Assembly (NCBI RefSeq): GCF_022842145.1 | Contig: NZ_JALHQD010000006.1 | Span: 1 to 64,000 of the forward strand | Length of the DNA stretch: 64,000 bases | Source: Tabrizicola sp. | Lineage (GTDB): Bacteria > Pseudomonadota > Alphaproteobacteria > Rhodobacterales > Rhodobacteraceae | Direction: 5' to 3' | In this document: positions 1-10,368 of the stretch, in pieces | Position numbering within the stretch: position 1 is the first letter of the stretch | Layout of the letters: every line of letters begins with the position of its first letter | The notes under the pieces: model-generated | Database searches by the model: none | The model's input: the letters and a program-made list of their open reading frames with translations, nothing else | Told to the model about the DNA's origin: nothing | Translations under genes and position numbers: made by a program

Positions 1-88
1 CGTCAAGCGCCTGATAATCCGTGCAATCGGCAACAAAGCCGCGCTCGAACATCACGCGCATGAAGTCAGATTTTGGATGGTAGTTCAT
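1..88 (-). CDS. tyrS: Tyrosyl-tRNA synthetase, N-terminal fragment
   Basis: Only the first 29 codons are inside the window; the gene runs off the left edge. The fragment starts [18 protein letters not shown], followed by [11 protein letters not shown]. This matches the start of alphaproteobacterial class I tyrosyl-tRNA synthetases, which charge tRNA-Tyr. It is divergent from anmK with 55 bp between the two starts; the tyrS/anmK neighbourhood is, from memory, common in Rhodobacterales. Identification rests on a short conserved N-terminus. Confidence 0.8.
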   Translation of the reverse strand, partial: MNYHPKSDFMRVMFERGFVADCTDYQALD

Positions 89-143
89 GGCCGCCTCGGT
101 CTAGGATGCGCGCGGTATATCTGCGTGAAGGTTCCAAGGGAAG

Positions 144-1247
144 ATGCGGAAGGACGGGGCTTTGTGGGCGCTCGGCACCATGTCCGGCACTTCGCTGGAC
201 GGCGTCGATGCCGCCATGATCAAGACCGACGGCCATGCGGTCTTCGCCTTCGGTCCCGCCGCCTATCGGCCCTACACCGCCGAAGAACAGGAAACGCTCC
301 GCCGTGCCCTTGGCCAATGGCCCGGCGACCCTGATGTCGAACCCGCGGCAGAGCTGGTGGAAACCGCCCATGCCGAAGTCCTCGCCCGGTTCTCCGGGGC
401 CGAGGTTCTGGGCTTCCACGGCCAGACCCTCGCCCATGACCCCAAGGGGCGCGGCACCCACCAATGCGGCAACGGCGCGCTTCTGGCGCAGCTTCTGGGC
501 CTGCCCACCGTCTGGGATTTCCGGTCGTCCGACGTGACCATCGGCGGACACGGCGCGCCGCTGGCACCCTTCTACCACTACGCGCTCGCCCGCCACATCG
601 GCGCGACCGAGCCCTTGGCCTTCCTCAACCTCGGCGGCGTCGGCAACCTGACCTGGATCGACCCCACCGCCCCAGGACCGGAAAGCGCCGGCGCGCTTCT
701 CGCCTTCGACACCGGCCCGGCCAATGCGCCCATCAATGACCTGATGCGCGAACGGCTGGGCGAAAGCCATGACGCAGGCGGGGCGCTCGCCGCCAGCGGC
801 GAGGTCGATGAGGCCTTCGTCGCCTCGGTGCTGAAGGACTCGTGGTTCGATGCGCTGCCGCCGAAGTCGCTGGACCGCAACCATTTTGCAGGCCTTCTCG
901 ACCGGACCGAAATGCTGTCCGACGAAGATGCCGCCGCCACCCTCACCGCCGTGGCCGCCGCCGCGGTCGCTGCCGCGCAAATCCATTTCCCGGCCCCGGT
1001 GACCCGCATCCTGGTGACCGGCGGCGGGCGCAACAACCCGACGCTCATGGCCGAACTCCGCCGCCGCATCCCCGTCCAGATCGACCCGGTCGAGGCCGTG
1101 GGTCTGGACGGCGACATGCTGGAAGCCCAGGCCTTCGCCTTTCTTGCGGTGCGTGTGCTGCGGAAGATGGCGACCTCTGGTCCCGACACCACGGGCGCTC
1201 CGGCCCTTGTCGGGGGCGGCCAGATCAGCCGGCCAACAAGCCTTTAG
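144..1247 (+). CDS. anmK: Anhydro-N-acetylmuramic acid kinase
   Basis: AnmK phosphorylates and hydrolyses 1,6-anhydro-MurNAc to MurNAc-6-phosphate during recycling of peptidoglycan turnover products in the cytosol. The 367-residue protein has the ATP-binding [10 protein letters not shown] motif at residues 11-20, [11 protein letters not shown] and [15 protein letters not shown] in the middle, and [13 protein letters not shown] near the C-terminus, all family signatures. Length is normal. The ATG at 144 follows a purine-rich AAGGGAAG, although the spacing is short. The gene ends tail-to-tail with the rarD-like gene, overlapping it by 4 bp. Confidence 0.96.
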   Translation: MRKDGALWALGTMSGTSLDGVDAAMIKTDGHAVFAFGPAAYRPYTAEEQETLRRALGQWPGDPDVEPAAELVETAHAEVLARFSGAEVLGFHGQTLAHDPKGRGTHQCGNGALLAQLLGLPTVWDFRSSDVTIGGHGAPLAPFYHYALARHIGATEPLAFLNLGGVGNLTWIDPTAPGPESAGALLAFDTGPANAPINDLMRERLGESHDAGGALAASGEVDEAFVASVLKDSWFDALPPKSLDRNHFAGLLDRTEMLSDEDAAATLTAVAAAAVAAAQIHFPAPVTRILVTGGGRNNPTLMAELRRRIPVQIDPVEAVGLDGDMLEAQAFAFLAVRVLRKMATSGPDTTGAPALVGGGQISRPTSL

Positions 1248-2167
1248 CCTTTTGCGCGAAGCCGCCCGGCCAGAAGCGGCAGCGAATAGATCACCAGAGC
1301 GGTCCAGATCAGGCTGAAGGCGATCAGCTTCACGCCGCTGAACGGCTCGCCGAAGATGAAGACCGCGGTCAGGAAGATCAGCGTCGGAGCGATGTACTGC
1401 ATGATCGCGATGGTCGACAGGGTCAGCCGCTTCGCGCCGTTGGCGTAGATCATCAGGGGCACCGCGGTCACGATCCCGCAGCCCAGCAGCAGCGCGTTGT
1501 CCCAGGTCACACCTTCCAGGAAATGCCCGGTCCCCTGCGCCTGCAACCAGCCGATATAGGCCACCGCCGGGATCAGCAGGATCAGCACCTCCAGCGTGAA
1601 GCCCTGGTTCGGCCCGATCGGCAGCCGCCGCTTCAGATAGGCGTAGAATCCCCAGGTCAGCGTCAGCCCCAATGCCACGACTGGCAGCCGCCCGGCCTCC
1701 CAGGTCAGGATACCCACCGCCACCACCGCCAGCGCAATCGCCGCCATCTGGGTCCGCCCCATCCGCTCGCCCAACAGGATCGCGCCCAGGAAGATGGAAA
1801 ACAACGGGTTGATGTAATAGCCCAGTGCGGCATCCAGCGCATGGCCCGAGCCGATGGCCCAGACATAGATCCCCCAGTTCACGCTGATCAGCGCGGCGGT
1901 CATCGCGCCCATCCCCAGCATGCGGGGCGATGACAGCGCGGCCTTCAGGTCCCCGGTTCGCCCCATCCAGACCAGCACCGCCAGTGCGATGGGCAAGGAC
2001 CAGACCACCCGATGCGCAATCACCTCGATCGGAGGGATATGCGCCAGGGCCTTCATGTACAAAGGCAGGAAGCCCCACAGCAGATAGGCGGTCAGCGCAT
2101 AGAGAAAGCCGGACAGACTGTCGCCGGTCGTGGCGCCGGGGCGGGGCAGGGCAGGGGTCTCACTCAT
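1244..2167 (-). CDS. rarD: RarD-type EamA-family permease
   Basis: This 307-residue protein of the drug/metabolite transporter superfamily has about ten hydrophobic segments arranged as two EamA halves. Early signatures such as [14 protein letters not shown] and [12 protein letters not shown] are typical of the RarD subgroup. Its substrate is not known; the chloramphenicol-sensitivity label of RarD is historical. It is the last gene of a leftward group that begins with the rluE-like gene, but 115 bp separate it from the preceding small gene, so it may have its own promoter. Confidence 0.88.
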   Translation of the reverse strand: MSETPALPRPGATTGDSLSGFLYALTAYLLWGFLPLYMKALAHIPPIEVIAHRVVWSLPIALAVLVWMGRTGDLKAALSSPRMLGMGAMTAALISVNWGIYVWAIGSGHALDAALGYYINPLFSIFLGAILLGERMGRTQMAAIALAVVAVGILTWEAGRLPVVALGLTLTWGFYAYLKRRLPIGPNQGFTLEVLILLIPAVAYIGWLQAQGTGHFLEGVTWDNALLLGCGIVTAVPLMIYANGAKRLTLSTIAIMQYIAPTLIFLTAVFIFGEPFSGVKLIAFSLIWTALVIYSLPLLAGRLRAKG

Positions 2168-2282
2168 GCCCCACCCCTATCCAAAGCCCCCGCCAGCGGC
2201 CACCCTGATCTTGTGCCCCGCACAATGCGGACCTTTCGGAACGCGTTCGGTCTCCACCTCCCCCGCGGGGCGAGCACCCCGC

Positions 2283-2594
2283 TCATGGGCGCTGAGAATC
2301 GCTGCAGCGACAGTCAGGAGCCAGTCGATGCCGTGGTCCGCCAAACAGACTCTCTGACACCTCGACGCAAAGAACATCTCCAGTACCAGCGGTCTCGCTC
2401 GCGAAATCGACTTCAAGCCGCCCTTTTCGCCCACTCGGCAGTACCACTTCGGCAACCGTAGAAGGCCCGTTCACCTGCGCAACCATGTCCGCGCCGACAA
2501 CGGGCGCCCACTCTGCACCGACCGGGCGTGACCAGATTGCCAAAAGGACGCCGGCCGCGCCACCCATGGCGACCAACAGGCCAATCCGCCTCAC
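2283..2594 (-). CDS. Small exported protein of unknown function
   Basis: This 103-residue protein starts with a two-arginine N-terminus and a hydrophobic stretch (IGLLVAMGGAAGVLLAIW) ending near GAEWAP, which looks like a signal peptide or anchor. The rest is small and soluble, with Cys residues at CVEV and DCRCSDSQ. Its ATG overlaps the desaturase stop by 4 bp (ATGA), which is the main argument that it is real and translated together with the desaturase. I do not recognise the family and assign no function. Confidence 0.55.
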   Translation of the reverse strand: MRRIGLLVAMGGAAGVLLAIWSRPVGAEWAPVVGADMVAQVNGPSTVAEVVLPSGRKGRLEVDFASETAGTGDVLCVEVSESLFGGPRHRLAPDCRCSDSQRP

Positions 2595-3490
2595 CGCCGC
2601 CGCGCCAGATACTCCCGCGTGAACCCCGCGTAGCCGTTGGCCGTCACTTTCAGTTCGTCCTTCATCAACCCATGCACCTCGGGAAGCCGGTGAAACGGCA
2701 CCGTCGGCCAGACGTGATGTTCGACATGGTAGGGCATGTTCCAGGCCAACCAGCGAACCATCCGCGTCGAAAAAGTCGTGCGGGTGTTCTCGAACATGTT
2801 GACGACCTCCGGACAGTCACCATGCTCGGCCAGCAGATACAGCCGCAGGAACGGCTGACCCAGCAGCACCGGAACGATCCAGACCCACAGGAGTACATCC
2901 GTCCAGACCAGGCTTGCCGCCGCCGCAAGGTAGATCACCGCCATCGCCCGAGCCTCGGCTACCACCCGGCCCTTCGCGCCCTCGGCCACGAACCCGTCCG
3001 TCACCCGTCCCCGCACCAAAGCCCCCATCAGCCGCGCCTCGGCGATCCAGTAGGGCAGGCCGGACACCTGCCAGACCCAAGCCCGCAACGTCGCGGGCTT
3101 CGGCCCCGCCAGTTCCGGGTCCTTGCCCGGCAGGTTGGTCCAGCGGTGATGCGCCATGTGAAAGGCGCGGAACCACTCGAAGGGCAGGACCAAAAGCCCC
3201 CCGCACAGCCGCCCGACCCAATCGTTCAGCCAGACCGTCCGGAACGGAGTCCGATGCGTCGCCTCATGCTCCAGCGTGAAGAGGAAGATGATCAGCAAAC
3301 CCTGCACGGGCAACAGAAGCCACCAGCCCGGGACCGCTGCAACGATCAGCGCGCCCACAGCCCCGATCGCCGCCAGATGCCCCGCCAGATGCCAAAGCCC
3401 CGCCCGGTCGGACCGCTCGGTCAACCGGTCGCGCGTGGCAGGGTCGATGCTGGACAGAAAACTCCGGTGATCCATGCCCGGACCATGCAC
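2591..3490 (-). CDS. Membrane fatty-acid desaturase family protein
   Basis: This is an integral-membrane di-iron desaturase or hydroxylase acting on lipid acyl chains or a related substrate. All three histidine boxes are visible: HEATH (75-79), HMAHH (111-115) and HVEHH (255-259). Hydrophobic segments flank them at about 38-72 and 183-215. At 299 residues it is within the family range. Either the first Met or the second (MDHRS, codon 6) could be the start; neither has a strong ribosome site. It lies between the DUF985 cupin gene (146 bp upstream) and the small exported protein (4-bp overlap). The acyl substrate cannot be read from the sequence. Confidence 0.9.
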   Translation of the reverse strand: MHGPGMDHRSFLSSIDPATRDRLTERSDRAGLWHLAGHLAAIGAVGALIVAAVPGWWLLLPVQGLLIIFLFTLEHEATHRTPFRTVWLNDWVGRLCGGLLVLPFEWFRAFHMAHHRWTNLPGKDPELAGPKPATLRAWVWQVSGLPYWIAEARLMGALVRGRVTDGFVAEGAKGRVVAEARAMAVIYLAAAASLVWTDVLLWVWIVPVLLGQPFLRLYLLAEHGDCPEVVNMFENTRTTFSTRMVRWLAWNMPYHVEHHVWPTVPFHRLPEVHGLMKDELKVTANGYAGFTREYLARRR

Positions 3491-3636
3491 CCGGTCGGGC
3501 AGGTCGGCAAGACCGCCCCGGCCTGAGGTGCGTCACGTTCGCGGCCATCAGCACCTCAACCTGAGCCCCCCCTGCGCAATCCCGCCGCCGGCCGTCATCG
3601 GAACAGGCGACCCCTCCGGAACCTTGCTCCCACCCT

Positions 3637-4053
3637 TCAGCCTGCAGGCAGATCCCAACCCGGCGGCGCAAGTTCGAACCCCTCGAACCGAAATCCCGGC
3701 GAGACGGTGCACGAGACCAGCGTCCAGTCGCCCGTCGACCGGGCCGCCTGCCACCAGCCTGCGGGAACCACCGCCTGCACCACCTCGGCGCCCAGCACAT
3801 CCGGCCCCAGCCGCAGATCCCGCGTAGCCTCCAAGCCCAGCGACAGCACCAGCGGAGCCCCCGCGTGCCACAGCCAGATCTCGTCGGCGTCCACCCGGTG
3901 CCAGTGGCTCCGCTCGCCTGCCTGAAGCAGGAACAGGATCGCCGTCCCGCTCGCCCGGCCCTCGACCAAGGGCCCGGCCCAGGTCTGCCGGTACCACCCG
4001 CCCTCGGGGTGTGGCTGCAACTCCAGCCTGCGAATGACCTCTGCCGCGCTCAT
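3637..4053 (-). CDS. DUF985-type cupin protein
   Basis: This 138-residue protein begins [19 protein letters not shown] and shows the cupin core of the DUF985 family: [19 protein letters not shown], then DEIWLWHAG, then [10 protein letters not shown] and [12 protein letters not shown]. The fold is a single beta-barrel; the reaction is not established for the family. The start was chosen because its ATG overlaps the upstream stop by 4 bp (ATGA), implying coupling to the rluE-like gene. A start four codons earlier (MEAG) is possible. Confidence 0.87.
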   Translation of the reverse strand: MSAAEVIRRLELQPHPEGGWYRQTWAGPLVEGRASGTAILFLLQAGERSHWHRVDADEIWLWHAGAPLVLSLGLEATRDLRLGPDVLGAEVVQAVVPAGWWQAARSTGDWTLVSCTVSPGFRFEGFELAPPGWDLPAG

Positions 4054-4580
4054 GCCTGCCTCCATTCGCCCGAGGCCAACCCGTCCAAGGTCCAGTCCCC
4101 CACCCGCCAGCGGATCAGCCGCAGACAGGGCAACCCCACCGCCGCGCACATCCGCCGCACCTGCCGGTTCCGCCCCTCGCGCAGCGTGACCTCGATCCAC
4201 CCGTCCGGCACCGATTTCCGCACCCGGATCGGCGGGAAGCGAGGCCAAAGCCACTCCGGTTCCGCCACCGCCTGCGCCCCGGCGCGCAAGGTAGGGCCGT
4301 CGTTCAGCACCACCCCGGCCCGCAACCGCGCCAGCGCATCCTCGGTCACCACCCCCTCGACCTGCGCGAGATAGGTCTTCTCCAGCTTGAACCGTGGGTC
4401 CGCAATCCGCGCCTGCAGCTTGCCGTCGTCGGTCAGCACCACCAGCCCCTCCGAATCCCGGTCCAGCCGCCCGGCAGGGTAAACCCCCGGCACCGGCACG
4501 AAATCCGCCAGCACCGCCCGCTCCCCCTCTCGCGAGAACTGACAGAGCACGTCGTAGGGCTTGTTCAACAGGATCAGCAT
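4050..4580 (-). CDS. rluE: RluE-like rRNA pseudouridine synthase
   Basis: This RsuA/RluB/RluE-family enzyme isomerises a uridine in rRNA to pseudouridine. The 176 residues open directly with [15 protein letters not shown] and lack an N-terminal S4 domain, as in RluE (target U2457 of 23S rRNA in E. coli). The catalytic Asp lies in GRLDRDSEG (37-45, Asp40), and [18 protein letters not shown] is the conserved C-terminal RNA-binding strand. It is the first gene of a leftward group, coupled to the cupin gene by ATGA. The exact target base is inferred from family membership only. Confidence 0.88.
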   Translation of the reverse strand: MLILLNKPYDVLCQFSREGERAVLADFVPVPGVYPAGRLDRDSEGLVVLTDDGKLQARIADPRFKLEKTYLAQVEGVVTEDALARLRAGVVLNDGPTLRAGAQAVAEPEWLWPRFPPIRVRKSVPDGWIEVTLREGRNRQVRRMCAAVGLPCLRLIRWRVGDWTLDGLASGEWRQA

Positions 4581-4643
4581 TCCCCAGACCTAGCCGCCGC
4601 ACAGCCCGTTGCCAAGACGCACGCCCCATGCCAGCCTTGGGCC

Positions 4644-5702
4644 ATGACCCGGACCCTGATCATCGGCGCCGGCATCACCGGCGCGGCGCTCGCCTTCCAG
4701 CTGTCCCGCCGGGGAGAGGCCGTGACCATCGTCTCGACTCACGCCGAAGGTGGCCTCGCGTCGGCGGCAAGCTTCGGCTGGCTCAATGCGTCCTTCTTCC
4801 TGTCGCATCCCCACTTCCACCTGCGGCATGAGGGCCTTGCCGCCCACCGTCGCCTCATGGACCAGCTTCCGGGCCTGCCGACCACCTGGCCCGGCTGCCT
4901 GTGGTATGAAGCGACCGGCGAGGCGCAGGCGGAAACGGCGGCGGACCTGCGCGAACTCGGCTACAGCGTCGAAACCCTGACGCGCGCCCAGATTGCCGCG
5001 AAGCTCCCCGCCCTCGGCCCCGTGCCGGAAACCGCGCTCTTCTTCGCCGAGGAGGGTGTCGCCGACCCCGCCACCCTTGCCCGCGCGTTGATCGCAGCCT
5101 CTGGCGCGCAGGTGGTTCGCGCCACCGTGCAAGCCCTGACCTTGGACGCGGGCAGGGCGACCGGCGTGCTGACCGACATTGGCCCCCTTTCGGCGGACCG
5201 GGTGATCCTTGCCACCGGGACCGGCACCCCTGCGCTGCTTCAGCCTTTCGGGTATTCCCTGCCGATGCTGAAGCGCCCCGGCCTGATGCTGACGACGAAT
5301 ACCCTGCCACCGATCTGTCCCGTGGTCCTAGCCACCCCCGATCAGGAGGTGCGCCAGGACGAAAAGGGCCACCTGCACGTCCCGGCCTCTGCCGGGCATC
5401 ATGGCGACCACGCCGAAAGCCTGGGGGCGTTTCCGGTGGTGATAAATGCCACTATACAACGGCTTCGCGCCCTCTTTCCCGGGCAGGAAATCCACTTTGC
5501 GCATCAGGCCATGGCGATGCGTCCGGTGCCGGGTGACGGCCTGCCTGTCGTGGGTCAGGGGCCGGTTGCGGGCCTCTGGCTGGCGGTCATGCATTCCGGC
5601 GCGACCCTTGCACCTGTGGTGGCCGAGCTTCTGGCCGCCGAGATCACGGGTGGACCGGAAAGCCCGCTTCTGGCCGAGTTTCGACCTGCACGCTTTCAAT
5701 AG
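4644..5702 (+). CDS. FAD-dependent oxidoreductase, DadA/glycine-oxidase type
   Basis: This 352-residue flavoprotein of the DAO superfamily has the dinucleotide-binding GAGITGAALAFQLSRRG at 8-24, the ASFGWLNASF segment and a C-terminal GDGLPVVGQGPVAGLWLAVMHSG. These resemble D-amino-acid dehydrogenases and glycine oxidases, which oxidise amine substrates to imines. The substrate cannot be fixed. It stands alone between the leftward rluE group and the convergent enolase gene and is followed by its own terminator. The ATG at 4644 puts the Rossmann motif at residue 8, as expected. Confidence 0.85.
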   Translation: MTRTLIIGAGITGAALAFQLSRRGEAVTIVSTHAEGGLASAASFGWLNASFFLSHPHFHLRHEGLAAHRRLMDQLPGLPTTWPGCLWYEATGEAQAETAADLRELGYSVETLTRAQIAAKLPALGPVPETALFFAEEGVADPATLARALIAASGAQVVRATVQALTLDAGRATGVLTDIGPLSADRVILATGTGTPALLQPFGYSLPMLKRPGLMLTTNTLPPICPVVLATPDQEVRQDEKGHLHVPASAGHHGDHAESLGAFPVVINATIQRLRALFPGQEIHFAHQAMAMRPVPGDGLPVVGQGPVAGLWLAVMHSGATLAPVVAELLAAEITGGPESPLLAEFRPARFQ

Positions 5703-5704
5703 GA

Positions 5705-5739
5705 ACGGGCGCCCCGGTCGGGACGCCCGTCGATTTCTT
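5705..5739 (+). terminator. Rho-independent terminator after the FAD oxidoreductase
   Basis: ACGGGCG (5705-5711) pairs with CGCCCGT (5724-5730), and CCC/GGG pairs further inside. A T-rich CGATTTCTT follows. It sits 2 bp past the oxidoreductase stop. Confidence 0.7.
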
Positions 5740-5741
5740 CA

Positions 5742-5774
5742 AATAAATCGGTCCGGAGTTTTCGAAAACTCCGG
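5742..5774 (-). terminator. Terminator of enolase, perfect palindrome
   Basis: An 11-bp perfect inverted repeat with no spacer (half-site CCGGAGTTTTC, 5753-5774) lies 8 bp beyond the enolase stop. Reading leftward it is followed by a T-rich GATTTATTT. It can also act on transcripts coming from the left. Confidence 0.7.
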
Positions 5775-5782
5775 CTCCGACG

Positions 5783-7069
<1,287 letters not shown>

Positions 7070-7111
7070 TCAAGGCCGAATTGGATGCTCTCCCGGCCCC
7101 TTTACCCCGGC

Positions 7112-8014
7112 TCAGGCCATAGGGGAAGCGCGTTTCCTCGCACGCTCCCGACCGAAGGCGTAAAGCCCCGAGCCCACCACCAGCGCCGCTCCCAGAAGCG
7201 TCGAGGCTTCGGGGCGCTCGCCCAGAAAGATCATCGCGATCACCATCGCAAAGACCAGTCGCGTGTAGCGGAAAGGTGCGACGACCGAGACTTCTCCCAG
7301 CCGCATCGCCGCGACCACCGCGTAATATCCAAAGAGCCCGGCCACCAAGGCACCGCCCAGCCCCGCCCACTGACCGGGCGTCGGCACCACAAAGCTTTGC
7401 CCCATCCCCGCCATCAAGGCCGTGCCTGCCGGCACCAGTCCCAGATAGGCCCAGGTCGCCACCTGGAACGTCCCGATCCGCGCCGGCATCACCCGGGTCG
7501 CGAGGTCGCGCGCAGCCAGGAGAACCACGCAAGCCACGGTCAGAAGCCCCGTCGGATCAAAGTCCGCATCCCAGGGCTTCAGGATCACCAGCACGCCGAG
7601 AAACCCGACCAGGATCGAGGCCCACCGCCGCCAGCCGACCTTTTCGCCCAGAAACAGCGCCGCCCCCGCCACCACCACCAGCGGCGAGGCCTGCAGGAGT
7701 GCCGACGTCATGGTCAGGGGTGCCAGCGCCAGCGCCACGATGTACAGCATGGCCGCCCCGGCCTCTGCCAGGGTCCGGACCAGCGCCATCCCGCGCAGCG
7801 CGTCCCTCGACACCACGGATTGCCGCTGCCCCGCCGCCAGCGCCCAGAAGACGCAGGCCCCGGCCGCCCCGGTCAGTGCCAGCACCTGACCCGGTGGCAA
7901 AGCCTCGGCCGAGCGTTTCAGGAACAGGTCCTCGACGGCGAAGAACGCCATCGATCCCACCATCAGCAGGGCCGCGCGGGAATTGTCGGCGGCGTCGGTC
8001 GCGCGGGGTGGCAT
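7112..8014 (-). CDS. EamA-family (DMT) transporter
   Basis: This 300-residue polytopic inner-membrane protein has two EamA repeats, about ten transmembrane segments and a short hydrophilic N-terminus (MPPRATDAADNSRAALLM). Motifs such as ALTGAAGACVFWALAAGQ and YTRLVFAMVIAMIFLGERP are typical of the superfamily. The substrate is unknown. It precedes eno in the same direction and follows the TerB-domain gene by 54 bp. Confidence 0.85.
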   Translation of the reverse strand: MPPRATDAADNSRAALLMVGSMAFFAVEDLFLKRSAEALPPGQVLALTGAAGACVFWALAAGQRQSVVSRDALRGMALVRTLAEAGAAMLYIVALALAPLTMTSALLQASPLVVVAGAALFLGEKVGWRRWASILVGFLGVLVILKPWDADFDPTGLLTVACVVLLAARDLATRVMPARIGTFQVATWAYLGLVPAGTALMAGMGQSFVVPTPGQWAGLGGALVAGLFGYYAVVAAMRLGEVSVVAPFRYTRLVFAMVIAMIFLGERPEASTLLGAALVVGSGLYAFGRERARKRASPMA

Positions 8015-8068
8015 GGGCGTTCTCCACTTCGGATGCGTGCCTACACCGCCGCCGGACCGAAGGAAACC

Positions 8069-8923
8069 TCAGCGATAAAGCCGTGGCGCCCCCGCCTTGT
8101 CGTGCATCGCGTTGACGTCATCCGGCGACAGGTCCAGCGCGCTGGCCAGCTGGTGCAGATAATCCGCCTCGGCCCGCTGGTCGAGGTCGATCGCCATCAG
8201 CGAGGCCATGTAGACCTGCGGCTCCAACCCCGCCGGGACCGCCCGCGCCAGGCCCTCCACATCCACCGGGCGCTGCAATTCCGTCTTTACCGCCTGCACC
8301 TCGCGCGGCGTCGCGTCGCCCATCGCCTGCGTCAGCCGCTCGCGTTCCGCATCATCCAGATCGCCGTCGCACTTCACCGCCTGGATCACCGCCCGCAGCA
8401 TCAGCGCCGCGGACAACTCCTCCTCCCGGTCCGGCTCTGGCAGGGTCAAGGGGCCGCCGTTCCGCCCGCCTGGCTTGTCCGCCAGCACCTGATCCAGAAG
8501 GTCCCCGACCCCGCCACCGGAATTGCGCCCGACCGATGCCTCCCGCGGCGACGCCCAGCCACGTCCGGTCAACTGGCCGAAAAGGTCATCCAGTCCGCCC
8601 TTCGGTGCCGTCGTCCGTGGCGAGGACCGCTTCTGTCCCGAAAGCTGGTCCAGCAGGTCACCAAGACCGCCCCCCGACCCTGCATCCGACTGCCCGCCCG
8701 ATTGGCCCGTCGTCCGGGTCGCCCGGCCCGAGGACCGCCCGCTGCCCAGGATGTCGCCCATCATGTCCCCAAGCCCGCCCTTCGACCGCGTGTCGATCCG
8801 CGTGCCGCGCCCCGCGCTGGTCGTGCCGGTGGACCCACCGGCAAACCCCTTCGTCACGCTTGAGACGCCTTTCGCAACCAGCATCCCGATTGCCACCTTC
8901 AACAATGTCTTGCCGATACTCAT
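8069..8923 (-). CDS. TerB/DUF533-domain protein with four Gly-rich repeats
   Basis: The 284-residue protein starts MSIGKTLLKVAIGMLVAKGV, a hydrophobic N-terminus that may anchor it. Residues about 30-160 are a Gly/Ser/Arg-rich linker carrying four copies of a 12-residue motif: GGLGDMMGDILG (49-60), GGLGDLLDQLSG (85-96), GGLDDLFGQLTG (109-120) and GGVGDLLDQVLA (137-148). Residues about 168-284 form an all-helical TerB/DUF533-like domain (SAALMLRAVIQAVKCDGDLDDAERERL). The ATG at 8923 was preferred over upstream in-frame Mets because the preceding residues are low-complexity and the family starts here. Function is unknown. Confidence 0.8.
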   Translation of the reverse strand: MSIGKTLLKVAIGMLVAKGVSSVTKGFAGGSTGTTSAGRGTRIDTRSKGGLGDMMGDILGSGRSSGRATRTTGQSGGQSDAGSGGGLGDLLDQLSGQKRSSPRTTAPKGGLDDLFGQLTGRGWASPREASVGRNSGGGVGDLLDQVLADKPGGRNGGPLTLPEPDREEELSAALMLRAVIQAVKCDGDLDDAERERLTQAMGDATPREVQAVKTELQRPVDVEGLARAVPAGLEPQVYMASLMAIDLDQRAEADYLHQLASALDLSPDDVNAMHDKAGAPRLYR

Positions 8924-9012
8924 CACGCCCCTCACTGTCCAAACCTGATGGACAGCCTTCCTTGCCGCCGCGCGCCGGTCAATGCAAAAGGCAGGACGGG
9001 CTGGGGGGAATG

Positions 9013-9903
9013 ATGCGCAAGACAAAGCTGGACGGGGCAGGGGTTGCCATGCTCCTGGGGGTGCAGGGCCTGCTTGCGGTCAATCAGATCATCATCAAGC
9101 TGGTGAATGTCGGCCTTCAGCCCGTGTTCTTCGCCGGCCTCCGCTCGCTTCTTGCCATCGGCTTCGTCTGGGCCTGGCTCGTCTGGAAGGGCCGCCCGCC
9201 CAGACTGCGGCGCGAGGCCTGGGGGTCGGGCCTGCTGATCGGCGCGCTTTTCGCAGCCGAGTTCCTGTTCCTGTTCCTTGCCATCGACCTGACCTCCGTG
9301 GGCCGCTCCGCGATCATCATGTATTCGATGCCCGTCTGGTTCGCGATCCTCGCGCATTTCGGCCTGGGCGAGCGGATCACCGGCCCCCGCGCCGCAGGTC
9401 TGGCGCTTGCCTTCTCGGGTTGCGCCGTGGCGATCCTGTCGCGGCCCGATACGGGCGAGGCCAGCCTCGTCGGTGATCTCTGCGCGCTTGGCGCCGCCTG
9501 GGGCTGGGCGCTGACCGCCTATGTCGCGCGACGTCCGGTCATGCGGGCGGAAGGCCCCGAGATGCAGCTCTTCTGGATGGTCCTCGTCTCGGCCCCGATC
9601 CTTCTGCTGGCGGCACCCCTCTTCGGTCCGCTGCTACGCGATCTGCAACCGCTACATATAGTAGGTCTGGTCTTCCAGTCCTCGGTCGTCGTGGCGGGCG
9701 GTTTCATCGCCTGGCTCTGGCTTCTGTCGGTCTACCCGTCCTCGACGGTGGCGTCGTTTTCCTTCCTGACCCCGATCCTCGCGCTTCTCCTTGGGGCGCT
9801 GCTTTTCCAGGAAACGCTTGGACTGCCGATTCTATTCGCCGCCGCTCTCGTCGCCGTCGGGATCGTGCTGATGAACCGGCCGGTGGCGGCACCCAAGCCA
9901 TAG
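9013..9903 (+). CDS. EamA-family (DMT) transporter
   Basis: This 296-residue transporter has about ten transmembrane segments in two EamA halves, for example MLLGVQGLLAVNQIIIKLVN and SFSFLTPILALLLGALLFQE. Two adjacent ATGs (9010 and 9013) follow GGGGGGAA; the second has the better spacing. It is divergent from the TerB-domain gene, 89 bp away, and has no operon partner. The substrate is not known. It shows no close similarity to the other EamA gene in the window beyond the fold. Confidence 0.85.
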   Translation: MRKTKLDGAGVAMLLGVQGLLAVNQIIIKLVNVGLQPVFFAGLRSLLAIGFVWAWLVWKGRPPRLRREAWGSGLLIGALFAAEFLFLFLAIDLTSVGRSAIIMYSMPVWFAILAHFGLGERITGPRAAGLALAFSGCAVAILSRPDTGEASLVGDLCALGAAWGWALTAYVARRPVMRAEGPEMQLFWMVLVSAPILLLAAPLFGPLLRDLQPLHIVGLVFQSSVVVAGGFIAWLWLLSVYPSSTVASFSFLTPILALLLGALLFQETLGLPILFAAALVAVGIVLMNRPVAAPKP

Positions 9904-10368
9904 CGGCCGGGAATCGCCGGACCCCGGTCGTCGCGCGGTCCTGTGGGTAGCTCAAGTGCGCCACCCAAGCAGGCCAATCGCCTAGGAAATCCGGCACTCT
10001 TCACAAACTGCGCGAAGACTGTCCCCAAAGCTGTCCACAACCCCCGCGTGACGGGGCCTGCCGCCGCGCTCTGTGGCGGAAAAAACGTCAAGTTGAAAAT
10101 CTGTCGTGAAGCGAAATTTTCCCGTTGATCGGGGGTGCGTATTACGACACTTTGACAAAGCGGCAGGGGACACCACTAAATCTAGTGCCTCCGCAAACAG
10201 GCAAGACGACCCACACAAAGTGCATCCAAATCGGGATGCGACCCTCTTGACGGCGCTCACCGTCAGGACGTGTGACGTGTTGCTTGTCGGTTCGGCGCGC
10301 AGGCGGGTCCCTTGCGATTTGACAAAACCAACGGCTGTTTTTCAGCCGCAAAAAAGGAGATCAGGGGC
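9904..10368. other. Intergenic region upstream of nrdJ
   Basis: These 465 bp contain no credible gene. They hold the candidate NrdR box (10173-10188) and a possible promoter: TTGACA at 10152-10157 with CTAAAT at 10176-10181 overlapping the box. There is also a short inverted repeat (GACGG/CCGTC near 10249-10264) and a small hairpin, CGGCTG-TTTTT-CAGCCG at 10332-10348. The hairpin lies just 5' of the nrdJ Shine-Dalgarno AAGGAG (10354-10359). I found no cobalamin-riboswitch core. Confidence 0.5.
10173..10188 (+). promoter_or_regulatory. Candidate NrdR box
   Basis: A near-perfect inverted repeat reads CACTAAATCTAGTG at 10174-10187. Against the NrdR consensus acaCwAtATaTwGtgt it matches eight of ten core positions, including C-w-A, A-T, T-w-G. 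It overlaps the -10 element of the proposed promoter, as expected for repression of ribonucleotide reductase genes by NrdR-ATP/dATP. Only one box is clear, whereas pairs are common. Confidence 0.55.

Noticed and set aside
10025-10040. DnaA-box-like TGTCCACAA, possible origin
   Set aside because: A single partial match with no cluster of boxes and no dnaA, dnaN or AT-rich unwinding region nearby.
10189-10368. Cobalamin riboswitch upstream of nrdJ
   Set aside because: No B12-box core or matching pairing pattern could be found.
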